Shown: piece after piece, positions 31,964 to 39,801 of the stretch
How positions within the stretch are numbered: position 1 is the stretch's first letter
Layout: each line of letters starts with the position of its first letter
Source of the DNA: Actinomycetospora cinnamomea
GTDB taxonomy: Bacteria; Actinomycetota; Actinomycetes; Mycobacteriales; Pseudonocardiaceae
NCBI RefSeq assembly: GCF_003096675.1
Contig: NZ_QEKW01000002.1
Location: forward strand, 372,001-436,000
DNA: 64,000 nucleotides
Reading direction: 5' to 3'
The notes under the pieces: generated by a model
The model's database searches: none
Seen by the model: only the letters and a program-made list of their open reading frames with translations
What the model was told of the DNA's origin: nothing
Made by a program: the position numbers and the translations under genes

Positions 31964-33331
31964 ATGAGCGCGCAGCGCATCGTGGTGGTCGGCGCCGGGT
32001 TCGCCGGCTTGAAGTGCGTCCAGCGCCTCGAACGTGAGCTCAAGGGCGAGCTGTCGCGCGGCGAGGTGGAGGTCGTGGTGGTGAACCCCCACGACTACAT
32101 GCTCTACCTGCCCCTGCTCCCGCAGGTGGCCGCGGGGGTCATCACCGCGCAGTCGGTCACGGTGCCGCTGCCGCGGGCGATCAAGCGGGCCGCGCGCCTG
32201 CCGGGTCAGGTGGTCGGGCTGGACCTCGAGCGCAAGGTCGCCGTGGTCAAGAAGATCAGCGAGGAGGTCGTCGACCTCCCCTACGACCGCCTCGTCATCG
32301 CCGCGGGCAGCGTCACCCGTCAGTTCGACATCCCCGGGCTCGAGGAGCACGGCCTGGGCATGAAGAACCTCGGGGAGGCCGCGTACCTGCGCGACCACGT
32401 GCTCTCCCAGCTCGAGCTCGCCAACGCGTCCACCGATCCGGCCGAGCGCGCCGCGCGGTGCAGCTTCGTCGTGGTGGGCGGCGGCTACGCGGGCGTCGAG
32501 ACCGCGGCGTGCCTCGAGCTGCTCACCGACGCCGCGCTGAAGCGCTTCCCGCGCCTCGACCCGACGCTCGTGCGCTGGACGGTGGTCGACATCGCCCCGC
32601 GCCTCATGCCCGAGCTCGGGCAGCGCCTCGGCGAGGAGGCCCTCGACCTGCTGCGCCGCCGCGGGATCGGCATCCGGCTGGAGACCGGCGTCGAGCAGGT
32701 CACCGCCGACGACGTCACCCTCACCGACGGCAGCACGATCCCGACCAAGACGCTGGTGTGGACCGCGGGCGTCACCGCCAGCCCGCTGGTCAAGACGCTC
32801 GGCGTGGAGCTGGTGCGCGGCCGGGTCAAGACGCGCACCGACCTGCGCCTCGACGGCTACGACGACGTGTTCGTCCTCGGCGACGCGGCCGCGGTGCCCG
32901 ACCTCACCGCGGACGACCCGGACTCGGCGATGTGCCCGCCCACCGCGCAGCACGCCGTGCGCCAGGCGGTGACCGCGGCCGACAACGTGGTCGCCTCCCT
33001 GCGGGGCGAGCCGCTGCGCGAGTACAAGCACCACGATCTCGGCCTCGTGGTCGACCTCGGCGGCACCCAGGCGGTGGCCCACCCGCTGGGCCTGCGGCTG
33101 AAGGGGATGCTCGCCCAGACCGTGACGCGGGCCTACCACCTCTACGCCCTGCCGCTGACGCGCACGCGGGTGCGGGTCGTCGCCAACTGGATCCTCCACC
33201 TGTTCGGTGGCGACGACTTCATCCGCATCGGCTTCCTCGCCGGGCGCAAGAACGAGACGTCGTCGTTCGAGGAGTCCCGCGAGTACCTCTCCGAGGAGGA
33301 GATGAAGGAGCGGGCCGCGGCGGCATCCTGA
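31964..33331 (+). CDS. ndh: Type II NADH:quinone oxidoreductase (NDH-2), paralog 2
   Basis: A 455-residue FAD-dependent NADH dehydrogenase. It has RIVVVGAGFAGLKCVQRL (FAD fold), YMLYLPLLPQVAAG (quinone loop), FVVVGGGYAGVETAA (NADH fold) and VFVLGDAAAVPDL, then PPTAQHAVRQA. The C-terminal amphipathic helix region reads RVVANWILHLFGGDDFIR. ATG 31964 has GGGAGGA eight bases upstream. An alpha/beta hydrolase follows five bases after its stop. It is clearly paralogous to the enzyme at 11241, so the strain has at least two NDH-2 proteins. Confidence 0.9.
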   Translation: MSAQRIVVVGAGFAGLKCVQRLERELKGELSRGEVEVVVVNPHDYMLYLPLLPQVAAGVITAQSVTVPLPRAIKRAARLPGQVVGLDLERKVAVVKKISEEVVDLPYDRLVIAAGSVTRQFDIPGLEEHGLGMKNLGEAAYLRDHVLSQLELANASTDPAERAARCSFVVVGGGYAGVETAACLELLTDAALKRFPRLDPTLVRWTVVDIAPRLMPELGQRLGEEALDLLRRRGIGIRLETGVEQVTADDVTLTDGSTIPTKTLVWTAGVTASPLVKTLGVELVRGRVKTRTDLRLDGYDDVFVLGDAAAVPDLTADDPDSAMCPPTAQHAVRQAVTAADNVVASLRGEPLREYKHHDLGLVVDLGGTQAVAHPLGLRLKGMLAQTVTRAYHLYALPLTRTRVRVVANWILHLFGGDDFIRIGFLAGRKNETSSFEESREYLSEEEMKERAAAAS

Positions 33332-33336
33332 CGTCC

Positions 33337-34287
33337 GTGACGACCCCCGAGGACGGCGGCGGATACGTCGAGGACGTGATCGCCCGCGACGGCACACGCC
33401 TGCGGCGCTGGGACAACGGCGCCACGGGCGTGCCCGTCGTGGTGTCCAACGGCCTGGGCGCGAGCCCGACGGCGTGGACCTTCCTCCACGGGGAGGACTG
33501 CGGATACCACGCCACGACCTGGCACCACCGCGGTCTCGGCGGCTCGGACCGCCCCTCCGACGAGACCCACATCCGCGTCGAGGACCACGTCGACGACCTG
33601 TTCACGGTGATGGACGCCGCAGGCATGGAGTCCGCGCTCGTCGTCGGCTGGTCGCTGGGCGTCCCGATCGCGATCGAGGCCGCGCGGCGGGCACCGGATC
33701 GGGTGGCGGGCCTGATGGTCCTCGGCGGGGCGGCCACCGGGACGTTCCGCGTGCTGCCACAGCTCTCCCCGCTGCCCACCGGCGTCCCCGAGGGCGTGCA
33801 CCGCCGCGCGGCGCAGCTCGGAGGCTGGCTGCTGCGCGTCGTCGGTCCGCCCGTGGCCGGGGTGATCGACCTGCTGCCGCGCAGCCTGGACGCGAGCCGG
33901 GACGCGCTCGACCGCGCCGGGGTCGACCCCGCGCAGCTCGACCCGACGGGCACGGCGGCGCCGCTGGTCACCCTCGCCGAGGTGGCGCGGCAGTTCGCCC
34001 GGCACGACTGGACCTGGTTCTCGCGCATGGTCCTGGCCGGCGCCCAGCACGAGCAGCTCGACGACGCCGACCTCGCGGCGATCACGGTGCCGGTCACCGT
34101 GGTCAGCGGGAATCTCGACACCCTCGCCCCGCCCGCGGACATGGCCGCCCTGGCCGCGGCCCTGGGCGACGCGCGGCTGGTGCGCCTGCCGGGCTCGCAC
34201 TTCCTGCCGCTGCAGTTCCCCGACGCCCTCGCCGGCGAGCTCGCCAGGCTGGCCGACCGCAGCCGCCTGCGCGGGGACCAGGCCTGA
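33337..34287 (+). CDS. Alpha/beta-fold hydrolase
   Basis: A 316-residue alpha/beta hydrolase. VVVSNGLGASPTAW forms the oxyanion region, VVGWSLGVPIAIEAA the nucleophile elbow (G-W-S-L-G), and LPGSHFLPLQFP the catalytic His. A helical cap occupies about 140-240. It begins with GTG five bases after ndh, so cotranscription is likely, but no functional link to respiration is evident. Substrate unknown. Confidence 0.8.
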   Translation: MTTPEDGGGYVEDVIARDGTRLRRWDNGATGVPVVVSNGLGASPTAWTFLHGEDCGYHATTWHHRGLGGSDRPSDETHIRVEDHVDDLFTVMDAAGMESALVVGWSLGVPIAIEAARRAPDRVAGLMVLGGAATGTFRVLPQLSPLPTGVPEGVHRRAAQLGGWLLRVVGPPVAGVIDLLPRSLDASRDALDRAGVDPAQLDPTGTAAPLVTLAEVARQFARHDWTWFSRMVLAGAQHEQLDDADLAAITVPVTVVSGNLDTLAPPADMAALAAALGDARLVRLPGSHFLPLQFPDALAGELARLADRSRLRGDQA

Positions 34288-34294
34288 CGCACGA

Positions 34295-34756
34295 TCACGT
34301 CCGGCGCACGATCCGCTCCGCGAGGAAGCGCAGTGCGAGGTCGTAGCCGGTGACCCCGGCGCCGGCGATCACGGCCGTGGCCACCGGCGACACGTACGAG
34401 TGCGACCGGAACGCCTCGCGGGCGTGGACGTTCGACAGGTGGATCTCCACCACGGGCACCGGCAGCGCGGCCAGAGCGTCGCGGAGGGCCACGGACGTGT
34501 GCGTGTAGCCGCCCGGATTGATGATCACTCCGCCGTGGCCGGTCATGGCCTCGTGGACCGCGTCGATGAGCACGCCCTCGTGGTTGCTCTGCCGCGCGTC
34601 GACCTCGAGGCCGAGCTCGCCCGCGACCCGCCGGCAGCGATCCACCAGGACGTCGAGGGTGTCGGTGCCGTAGACCTCCGGCTCGCGCCGCCCCAGGAGG
34701 TCCAGGTTCGGGCCGTTGACGACCAGCACGCGCGGTGGATTCGCCTGCGGGCTCAT
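34295..34756 (-). CDS. aroQ: 3-dehydroquinate dehydratase, type II
   Basis: A 153-residue shikimate-pathway enzyme. VLVVNGPNLDLLGRREPEVYG holds the catalytic Tyr, RQSNHEGVLIDAVHEA the substrate loop, IINPGGYTHTSVALRDAL the Asn and His, and VEIHLSNVHAREAFR the second conserved His. Length and motifs are normal. ATG 34756 is chosen over the ATG four codons upstream because GGAG sits six bases before it. It is tail to tail with the hydrolase gene and isolated from other aro genes. Confidence 0.93.
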   Translation of the reverse strand: MSPQANPPRVLVVNGPNLDLLGRREPEVYGTDTLDVLVDRCRRVAGELGLEVDARQSNHEGVLIDAVHEAMTGHGGVIINPGGYTHTSVALRDALAALPVPVVEIHLSNVHAREAFRSHSYVSPVATAVIAGAGVTGYDLALRFLAERIVRRT

Positions 34757-34890
34757 GTGCCACTCCATCGGGGGTTCATAACCACGCCCTTGTCATTCGG
34801 GGGTCAAGCGGACGGGTGGGGTGACCGATGAGGGGAACAGCGCCCACCGTGCCCACGGTCGGGCGGTCTCCCCACCCGGACGGAGTCTGT

Positions 34891-35499
34891 ATGAGGACGG
34901 TTCTGATCTGCGACGACCGGCGCAGTGTCCGTGAGGGCCTGACGCGGGTCATGTCCGCGGTGCCCGGGGTCCAGCGCATCGACTGCGTCGCCACCGCCGA
35001 CGAGCTGCTCACCCGCTACGCCCGGCAGAGCGCCGACGTCGTGTTCGTCGGCACGCAGCGCGCGGTGGCCTCGGGCGCGGAGGCGACCCGACGCCTCATG
35101 TCCGCCCACCCCCAGGCCAACGTCATGGTCTTCGGCGCCCCCGACGACGCCGGCAGCATCGCCGCCGCGATCGCCGGCGGGGCCCGCGGCTACCTGCGCT
35201 GGGACGCCTCGCGCCCCGAGCTGGTCGCGGCGCTCGCGCACTCGGCCGTCGGCGCCGAGGCCGGGACGATGCCCATGCAGCGCACCGCCTCGCCCGGCGC
35301 GAGCGTCAACCTCACCGAGCGCGAGATGCAGGTGCTGCGCGGGATGAGCCAGGGCAAGAGCAACGGCCAGATCGGCCGCGAGCTCTACCTGTCCGAGGAC
35401 ACCGTGAAGACCCACGCCCGCCGGCTGTTCCGCAAGCTGTCGGCGGCCGACCGGGCGCAGGCGGTGGCCCAGGGCTTCCGCTGCGGTCTCGTCTCCTGA
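34891..35499 (+). CDS. LuxR/NarL-type regulator with a degenerate receiver domain
   Basis: A 202-residue response-regulator-like transcription factor. The receiver (1-120) starts VLICDDRRSVREGL with the acidic pair D8-D9, but the phosphoacceptor position reads VVFVGTQ, with Gly54 where Asp is expected. The later conserved Lys is replaced (GYLRWDAS). The C-terminal LuxR helix-turn-helix is intact: LTEREMQVLRGMSQGKSNGQIGREL followed by LSEDTVKTHARRLFRKL. It therefore probably works without phosphorylation. ATG 34891 follows CGGAG. No histidine kinase is adjacent. The sequence resembles a regulator I recall as strongly conserved in Pseudonocardiaceae. Confidence 0.85.
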   Translation: MRTVLICDDRRSVREGLTRVMSAVPGVQRIDCVATADELLTRYARQSADVVFVGTQRAVASGAEATRRLMSAHPQANVMVFGAPDDAGSIAAAIAGGARGYLRWDASRPELVAALAHSAVGAEAGTMPMQRTASPGASVNLTEREMQVLRGMSQGKSNGQIGRELYLSEDTVKTHARRLFRKLSAADRAQAVAQGFRCGLVS

Positions 35500-35638
35500 C
35501 GGGCCCCTCGGGAGGACACCGGAGACGACGTCCCGCCGGGTCGGAGGCGGCAGGAGGTCGTCGGGACGGTGGACAGCCCCGGTCACCGGCTGGTGTCGCC
35601 CGCACGGCGAGCGGTACCAGCCGGTGACCGTGCCGTCG

Positions 35639-35863
35639 TCACGGACCGACGACGGTGCGGATGCGGTCGTCGCGCAGCTCGGTGCGCGCGCGGCGGTGGG
35701 CCCCGAAGCGGTGACGGATCCCGTCGGGGCCGGAGAGCCAGCCCTGGTAGGCGTCGACCTCGTAGTCGCGGCGCTCGCCGGACTCGTCACGCACGGTGAT
35801 CCGGTAGGTGGTGTCGCGGGCGAAGGTGAAGCGCGGCGCGGGGGAACGGGACGGGGCGGCCAT
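35639..35863 (-). CDS. Small hypothetical protein
   Basis: A 74-residue basic, strand-rich protein (FTFARDTTYRITVRDESGE, then YEVDAYQGWLSGPDG and HRFGAHRRARTEL). The alternating polar/hydrophobic pattern suggests a small beta domain. ATG 35863 has no ribosome-binding site, but a TACGAT -10 element lies eight bases before it, which fits a leaderless mRNA. A longer frame to 35920 is less likely. No family recognised. Confidence 0.5.
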   Translation of the reverse strand: MAAPSRSPAPRFTFARDTTYRITVRDESGERRDYEVDAYQGWLSGPDGIRHRFGAHRRARTELRDDRIRTVVGP

Positions 35864-35871
35864 CACCGTCG

Positions 35872-35877
35872 ATCGTA
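35872..35877 (-). promoter_or_regulatory. -10 element of the small hypothetical gene
   Basis: Reads TACGAT on the minus strand (TANNNT), ending eight bases before the ATG at 35863. Confidence 0.4.
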
Positions 35878-35999
35878 CGAGCACGGAGTACCGACCCCCC
35901 ACGCTCCCACGAACGATCACACGAGAAGGTGATCGAGGTCTCGGCGCCCGCCCGGACCGGGGAGGTCCGCGTGCTCGCGTGTCGTTCCTCGGCGTGTCG

Positions 36000-36050
36000 T
36001 GTCAGCGGTGGGCCATCGCTGACACCCAGTGTCCGTAACGCCACACGCTC
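36000..36050 (-). repeat. Family C palindromic repeat, copy 2
   Basis: This is the reverse complement of the element at 24439-24489. GAGCGTGTGGCGTTACGGAC and the GACAC-TGG-GTGTC stem are conserved with a single change in the first 20 bases. The large stem here is TGTCAGCG with CGCTGACA. It stands free in an intergenic region with no close upstream gene end, unlike copy 1. Confidence 0.75.
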
Positions 36051-36249
36051 GCTCGCGAGGTCGTGCTGATCGTGCGCGGCGTCGCCGACGGCGTCGTCCC
36101 GTGCGGAGCAGGACCGCGAGCCGGCGGCACAATGGCGCGCGCAGCGGGCGACGGCGCCACGCGTGCCGACGCCCGCCACGCACGTCGGGGCGCCACCCGC
36201 GGGTTCGCGGCGGCGCTCCCGTTCCTCGAGGCCCGCGTCGCCGGGCGGG

Positions 36250-36264
36250 AGGTGGTGTCCACCT
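36250..36264 (+). promoter_or_regulatory. Hairpin covering the ribosome-binding site of the aldolase gene
   Basis: AGGTGG-TGT-CCACCT is a perfect 6-bp stem with a 3-base loop that ends at the base before the GTG start. It contains the only Shine-Dalgarno-like purine run (GGGAGG), so pairing would hide it and could damp translation. Confidence 0.4.
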
Positions 36265-37044
36265 GTGGCTGACCCCGTGACCGACACCGTCCGGGCCGCC
36301 TGGGCCGCGGGTCGCGCCGCCCGCAACGGATGGCTCACCGTGGCCGACCCGCACCTGGTGGAGGTCGTCGCCGCGCGCGCCGCGGGCCACGACCTGCTCG
36401 ACGCGCTCACCCTCGACCTCCAGCACGGGCTGTTCGACCGGGCCCGCACGGCCGACGCGGTCCGGGCGATCGCCGCGCATGGGCTGGCCCCGCTGGTGCG
36501 CCTGCCCGCCGTCGACGACGCCGAAGTCGGCTTCGTGCTCGACGTCGGCGCGCACGGCGTCATCGCGCCGATGGTGTCCGACCCCGCGACCGCCGCCGAG
36601 CTCGTCGCCGCCTGCCGCTACCCGCCGGCCGGGCGCCGCTCGTTCGGCCCCGTGCGCACCGCCCTGCGCGCGGGCGACGACCCGGTCGCCGCGGCGGACC
36701 GCGTCCTGGTGCTCGCGATGATCGAGACGGCGGACGCGCTGGAGCGCGCCGACGCGATCGCCGCGGTGGACGGGCTCGACGGGCTCTTCGTCGGGCCCGG
36801 CGACCTCGGGGTGGCCCTGGGCCTGGGGCCGGCGCAGGACCGCGAGGAGCCGGCGATCCACGACGCGTTCCGCCGGGTGCTCGACGCGTGCGCCGCCGCC
36901 GGCGTCCGCGCGGGCGTGCACGCCACCCGCGCCGCGTACGCCGCGGCCCGCGCCCGCGACGGCTTCGCGCTGGTCACCGTGTGGTCGGACGTGCCGGCGC
37001 TCCTGGGCACGCTCGACGCGGCCGCGGCGGGCTTCACGCCCTGA
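36265..37044 (+). CDS. HpcH/HpaI aldolase family protein
   Basis: A 259-residue class II (metal-dependent) pyruvate aldolase. LTLDLQHGLFD carries the catalytic His region, LVRLP the Arg that holds pyruvate, LAMIETADALE the metal Glu, and LFVGPGDLGVALG the Asp of the second metal ligand with the family glycine pattern. Such enzymes cleave or form 4-hydroxy-2-oxo acids from pyruvate and an aldehyde. Starts at GTG 36265 and GTG 36277 are both possible. No aromatic-degradation cluster surrounds it. The WYL regulator follows 43 bases later. Confidence 0.85.
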   Translation: MADPVTDTVRAAWAAGRAARNGWLTVADPHLVEVVAARAAGHDLLDALTLDLQHGLFDRARTADAVRAIAAHGLAPLVRLPAVDDAEVGFVLDVGAHGVIAPMVSDPATAAELVAACRYPPAGRRSFGPVRTALRAGDDPVAAADRVLVLAMIETADALERADAIAAVDGLDGLFVGPGDLGVALGLGPAQDREEPAIHDAFRRVLDACAAAGVRAGVHATRAAYAAARARDGFALVTVWSDVPALLGTLDAAAAGFTP

Positions 37045-37087
37045 GGAGCGGACCGCTCCCGTCCGCGTCCCGCGGCACACTGGGTGG

Positions 37088-38098
37088 GTGCTCGAGACCT
37101 CGGCCCGCCTGCTGCGCCTGCTCTCGCTGCTCCAGGCCCGCCCCGAGTGGACGGGCCCCGAGCTCGCCGAGCGCCTCGGCGTCACCACCCGCACCGTGCG
37201 GCGCGACGTCGACAAGCTGCGCGGCCTCGACTACCCCGTCGAGGTCGACTACGGGCCGGGCGGCGGCTACCGGCTGGGTTCCGGTGCCGCGCTGCCGCCG
37301 CTGCTGCTCGACGACGACGAGGCGGTGGCCGTCGCGGTGACCCTGCGCACCGCGGCCGGCTCCGGGGTCGCGGGCACGGGGGAGACCGCGCTCGCGGCGC
37401 TGCTCAAGCTCGAGCGCATCCTCCCGTCGCGCCTGCGCCACCGCGTCGCGGCGATGCCGGTGGCCACCGTCGCGCCCCGCGTCGCGTCGCCGGTCGACCC
37501 CTCGGTGCTGGCCGTCCTCGGCGCCGCCTGCCACGACCGCCGCGTCCTCGAGGTCGACTACACGGCCCGCGACGGGGCGTCGACACGGCGGCGGATCGAG
37601 CCCGTCCACCTCGTGGCGTGGGGACGGCGCTGGTACCTCGCCGCGTGGGACCGCGACCGTGACGACTGGCGGACGCTGCGCGTCGACCGCCTCGTCCCGC
37701 GCCTGGGACCGGACGGCCTGCCGACCGGGCCGCGCTTCGCGCCACGCGCGATCCCCGGCGGCGACCCGGCCGCCTTCGTCGCCCGCCGGGTCGCGGACGT
37801 CCGCCCGTTCCGGTCCGTCGTGCGCGTCGAGGCGCCGGCCGAGCGGGTGCGGCAGACGATCTGGACCGACCAGGTGCGCATCGAGGCGCTCGGGCCCGAC
37901 GCCTGCCGCGTCGCGCTGTCGACCGACGACGCGCGGGCGGCGGGGATCATCCTCACGGGGCTCGACGCCGACTTCGTGGTGGAGTCGCCCGACGCGCTGG
38001 TCGACGAGCTGCGGGAGATCGCCGCGCGCTACGAGCGCGCGGCAGGTCCGTCTCCGGGTCAGCCCACCGCGCCGCCGACCAGCCAGCCGATCCCGTAG
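37088..38098 (+). CDS. WYL-domain transcriptional regulator (HTH_11/YafY type)
   Basis: A 336-residue regulator. The N-terminal winged helix-turn-helix (1-60) reads ARLLRLLSLLQARPEWTG then LAERLGVTTRTVRRDVDKLR. The WYL domain (about 140-215) ends in VHLVAWGRRWYLAAWDRDRDDWRTLRVDR, with the ligand-binding basic residues intact. A WCX-like C-terminal domain follows. WYL regulators often sense nucleic-acid or small ligands. Its last 40 bases overlap, convergently, the end of the VIT gene. The target is unknown. Confidence 0.85.
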   Translation: MLETSARLLRLLSLLQARPEWTGPELAERLGVTTRTVRRDVDKLRGLDYPVEVDYGPGGGYRLGSGAALPPLLLDDDEAVAVAVTLRTAAGSGVAGTGETALAALLKLERILPSRLRHRVAAMPVATVAPRVASPVDPSVLAVLGAACHDRRVLEVDYTARDGASTRRRIEPVHLVAWGRRWYLAAWDRDRDDWRTLRVDRLVPRLGPDGLPTGPRFAPRAIPGGDPAAFVARRVADVRPFRSVVRVEAPAERVRQTIWTDQVRIEALGPDACRVALSTDDARAAGIILTGLDADFVVESPDALVDELREIAARYERAAGPSPGQPTAPPTSQPIP

Positions 38099-38796
38099 GT
38101 GGCGGCCAGGCCGAGCGCGCCGCCGAGCACCACGCGCAGCACCGCGCGCTGTGCCGGCGCCCCGCCGAGCCGGGCCCCGAGCCCGCCGGCGAGCCCCAGG
38201 GCCAGGAGCACCACCGCGACGGTGATCGGCACACGCCAGCTCGGGGGGGTCGCGAGCACCGCGACCAGCGGGAGCAGTGCGCCGAGCACGAACGACACCG
38301 CCGAGGCCCCGGCGGCGCGCCACGGGCTGGTCAGCTCCTCGGGGTCGAGGTGCAGCTCGACCTCGAGGTGCGCGGCGAGGGCGTCGTGCTCGGTCAGCTC
38401 GGTCGCCACCTGCCGCGCGGTGGCGGGGGAGAGCCCCTTGGCCTCGTAGAGCTCGACGAGCTCCTCGAGCTCCTGCTCGGGCGTCTCGCGCAGCTCGCGG
38501 GTCTCCTTGGCCAGCTGCGCCCGCTCGGCGTCGCGCTGGCTGGAGACGCTGACGTACTCGCCGAGCGCCATCGACACCGCGCCGGCCACGAGGCCCGCCA
38601 CCCCGGCCGTGGCGATCGGCGCCCGCTCGATCGTCGCGCCGGCCACCCCGACCACCAGCCCGGCGGTCGAGACGATGCCGTCGTTCGCGCCGAGCACTCC
38701 GGCCCGCAGCCAGTTCAGGCGCTGCGACAGCTCGCCGCCGTGCGGCTCGGGGTGGACGTCGCCCGGGACGTCCGTGCCGTTGACGGGTTCGGCCAT
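38059..38796 (-). CDS. VIT1/CCC1 family iron/manganese transporter
   Basis: A 245-residue membrane protein of the vacuolar-iron-transporter family. The first helix holds LNWLRAGVLGANDGIVSTAGLVVGVAGA, the family signature, and AGLVAGAVSMALGEYVSVSSQ forms helix 2. A charged, Glu-rich cytoplasmic metal-binding domain follows (about 85-165, with EQELEELVELYEAKGL and HDALAAHLEVEL), then three more helices. It probably moves Fe(II) or Mn(II) out of the cytosol. ATG 38796 has GGAGG eight bases upstream. A possible DtxR/IdeR box lies 37-55 bases upstream. Confidence 0.85.
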   Translation of the reverse strand: MAEPVNGTDVPGDVHPEPHGGELSQRLNWLRAGVLGANDGIVSTAGLVVGVAGATIERAPIATAGVAGLVAGAVSMALGEYVSVSSQRDAERAQLAKETRELRETPEQELEELVELYEAKGLSPATARQVATELTEHDALAAHLEVELHLDPEELTSPWRAAGASAVSFVLGALLPLVAVLATPPSWRVPITVAVVLLALGLAGGLGARLGGAPAQRAVLRVVLGGALGLAATYGIGWLVGGAVG

Positions 38797-38832
38797 GCCC
38801 CGACCCTCCCACGAAGACTGGAACGCTTCCAG

Positions 38833-38851
38833 AAAGCTGAGCCTCACCTCG
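38833..38851 (-). promoter_or_regulatory. Possible DtxR/IdeR-type iron box upstream of the VIT gene
   Basis: On the minus strand this reads CGAGGTGAGGCTCAGCTTT. It agrees at about 12-13 of 19 positions with the recalled consensus TTAGGTTAGGCTAACCTAA, and the centre AGGTNAGGCTCA is the best part. It lies 37 bases before the start of an iron-transporter gene, which adds weight to a weak match. Confidence 0.35.
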
Positions 38852-38948
38852 CTCCCCCGCTCCTCACCGCGAACCGGCGCCGGGAGGCGCACGATGGAGG
38901 TGCCGCATCGGGCGCGCCGGGGGCGTCCGCGCGGCGGGAGGAGGCGCC

Positions 38949-39455
38949 GTGGACACGGACCGACCGGGCGGACAGGACCGGGACGACGAGCGCGGGGGGC
39001 GGGCGGACCTGCGCGTGGGCGACGCCGACCGGGCCGCGGCGCTCGACGCCCTGGGGCGGCACCTGGAGGCCGGGCGGCTGGACGTCGACGAGTTCGGCGA
39101 GCGCTCGGCGCGCGCGTCGATCGCGGTGCACTGCTCCGACATCCGCGTGCTGTTCACCGACCTGCCGGCGCCCCACCCGCCGCTGCCGCGGCCCCCGGCG
39201 CCGGAACCGGCGCCCGAGGCCCGGCCCGAGCCGCCCGCGGATCCTCGACGCGCGCCGGCCGTGCCGGAGCACCACCACCCCGGGCTGCCCCCGGCCCTGC
39301 GCGCCGGCATCCTCGCGGCGGCGGTCGCCCTGCCGGTGATGCTGATCCTCGCCGCGGGCCCCGGCGGTGGCGGGCTGCTGGTCCTGCCGCTGCTGATCCT
39401 GCTCATGAGCGGGATGCACCGCGGGCACCGGCACGGGCCCGGAAATCGGTGGTGA
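38949..39455 (+). CDS. DUF1707 domain membrane protein
   Basis: A 168-residue protein. The DUF1707 domain (about 18-70) reads DLRVGDADRAAALDALGRHL then EAGRLDVDEFGERSARA, a SHOCT-like short helical domain. A Pro-rich linker (70-115) follows, then a hydrophobic hairpin (ALRAGILAAAVALPVMLILA and LLVLPLLILLMSG), ending in a His/Arg-rich tail. GTG 38949 has GGGAGGAGG four bases upstream. Function unknown. Confidence 0.75.
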   Translation: MDTDRPGGQDRDDERGGRADLRVGDADRAAALDALGRHLEAGRLDVDEFGERSARASIAVHCSDIRVLFTDLPAPHPPLPRPPAPEPAPEARPEPPADPRRAPAVPEHHHPGLPPALRAGILAAAVALPVMLILAAGPGGGGLLVLPLLILLMSGMHRGHRHGPGNRW

Positions 39456-39481
39456 CCGGGGGCTGGCGCCGGCGCCGAACA

Positions 39482-39500
39482 TGAGGTTAGGTTTGCCTCA
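39482..39500 (+). promoter_or_regulatory. DtxR/IdeR-type iron box candidate
   Basis: TGAGGTTAGGTTTGCCTCA matches 14 of 19 positions of the recalled consensus TTAGGTTAGGCTAACCTAA and has outer palindromic arms ATGAGG/CCTCAT. It is one of the few AT-richer patches here. The next gene downstream is a siderophore-type acyltransferase, but a terminator-like hairpin lies between. Confidence 0.5.
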
Positions 39501-39544
39501 TCGCTGCGCGGGTGTTGTGGTGGCGCCCAGCGGCAGCGGCGAGA

Positions 39545-39581
39545 GGTGGGCCCGGGCTCGAGGGACGAGCCCGGGCCCACC
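39545..39581. terminator. Strong GC hairpin (16-bp stem)
   Basis: GGTGGGCCCGGGCTCG and its exact complement CGAGCCCGGGCCCACC enclose a 5-base loop; flanking GAGA/TCTC can extend the stem after a bulge. It probably ends transcription from the DUF1707 gene. Confidence 0.7.
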
Positions 39582-39801
39582 GACCTCTCCTGGATACCAT
39601 GTCACGGGCTCCGGCGTCCGCCGTCGAGCACTCCGCGTCCTGTTCTGCCCGGCTTCCCCGGCGAGGCCCGTGCAGGCCGTCGGCTCGCGCCGCGTGATCG
39701 TGATCCGCGCCACGGCAGGAGGTCGAGTCCCGGAGGGCCCGCCCGGTTGCGTCCTGGTCGTGGGTGGCGCACGCCCGATTGCCCGGTGAGGGGAGCCTTG
39801 C

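Larger units (their letters stand above)
35864..36264. other. 401-bp intergenic region
   Basis: This gap between two divergent genes holds a -10 element for the small minus-strand gene, repeat C copy 2 (36000-36050) and a hairpin just before the aldolase start. A 46-codon open frame (36132-36272) overlaps the aldolase start but has no ribosome-binding site and is not called. Confidence 0.5.
39456..39801. other. 346-bp intergenic region
   Basis: Between the DUF1707 gene and the acyltransferase this gap holds an iron-box-like palindrome (39482-39500) and a 16-bp-stem terminator (39545-39581). About 220 bases with no recognisable gene follow before the acyltransferase ribosome-binding site. Confidence 0.6.

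Noticed and set aside
36132-36272. 46-codon plus-strand frame overlapping the aldolase start
   Set aside because: It has no ribosome-binding site, ordinary Ala/Arg-rich composition typical of chance frames in this GC content, and no recognisable fold.
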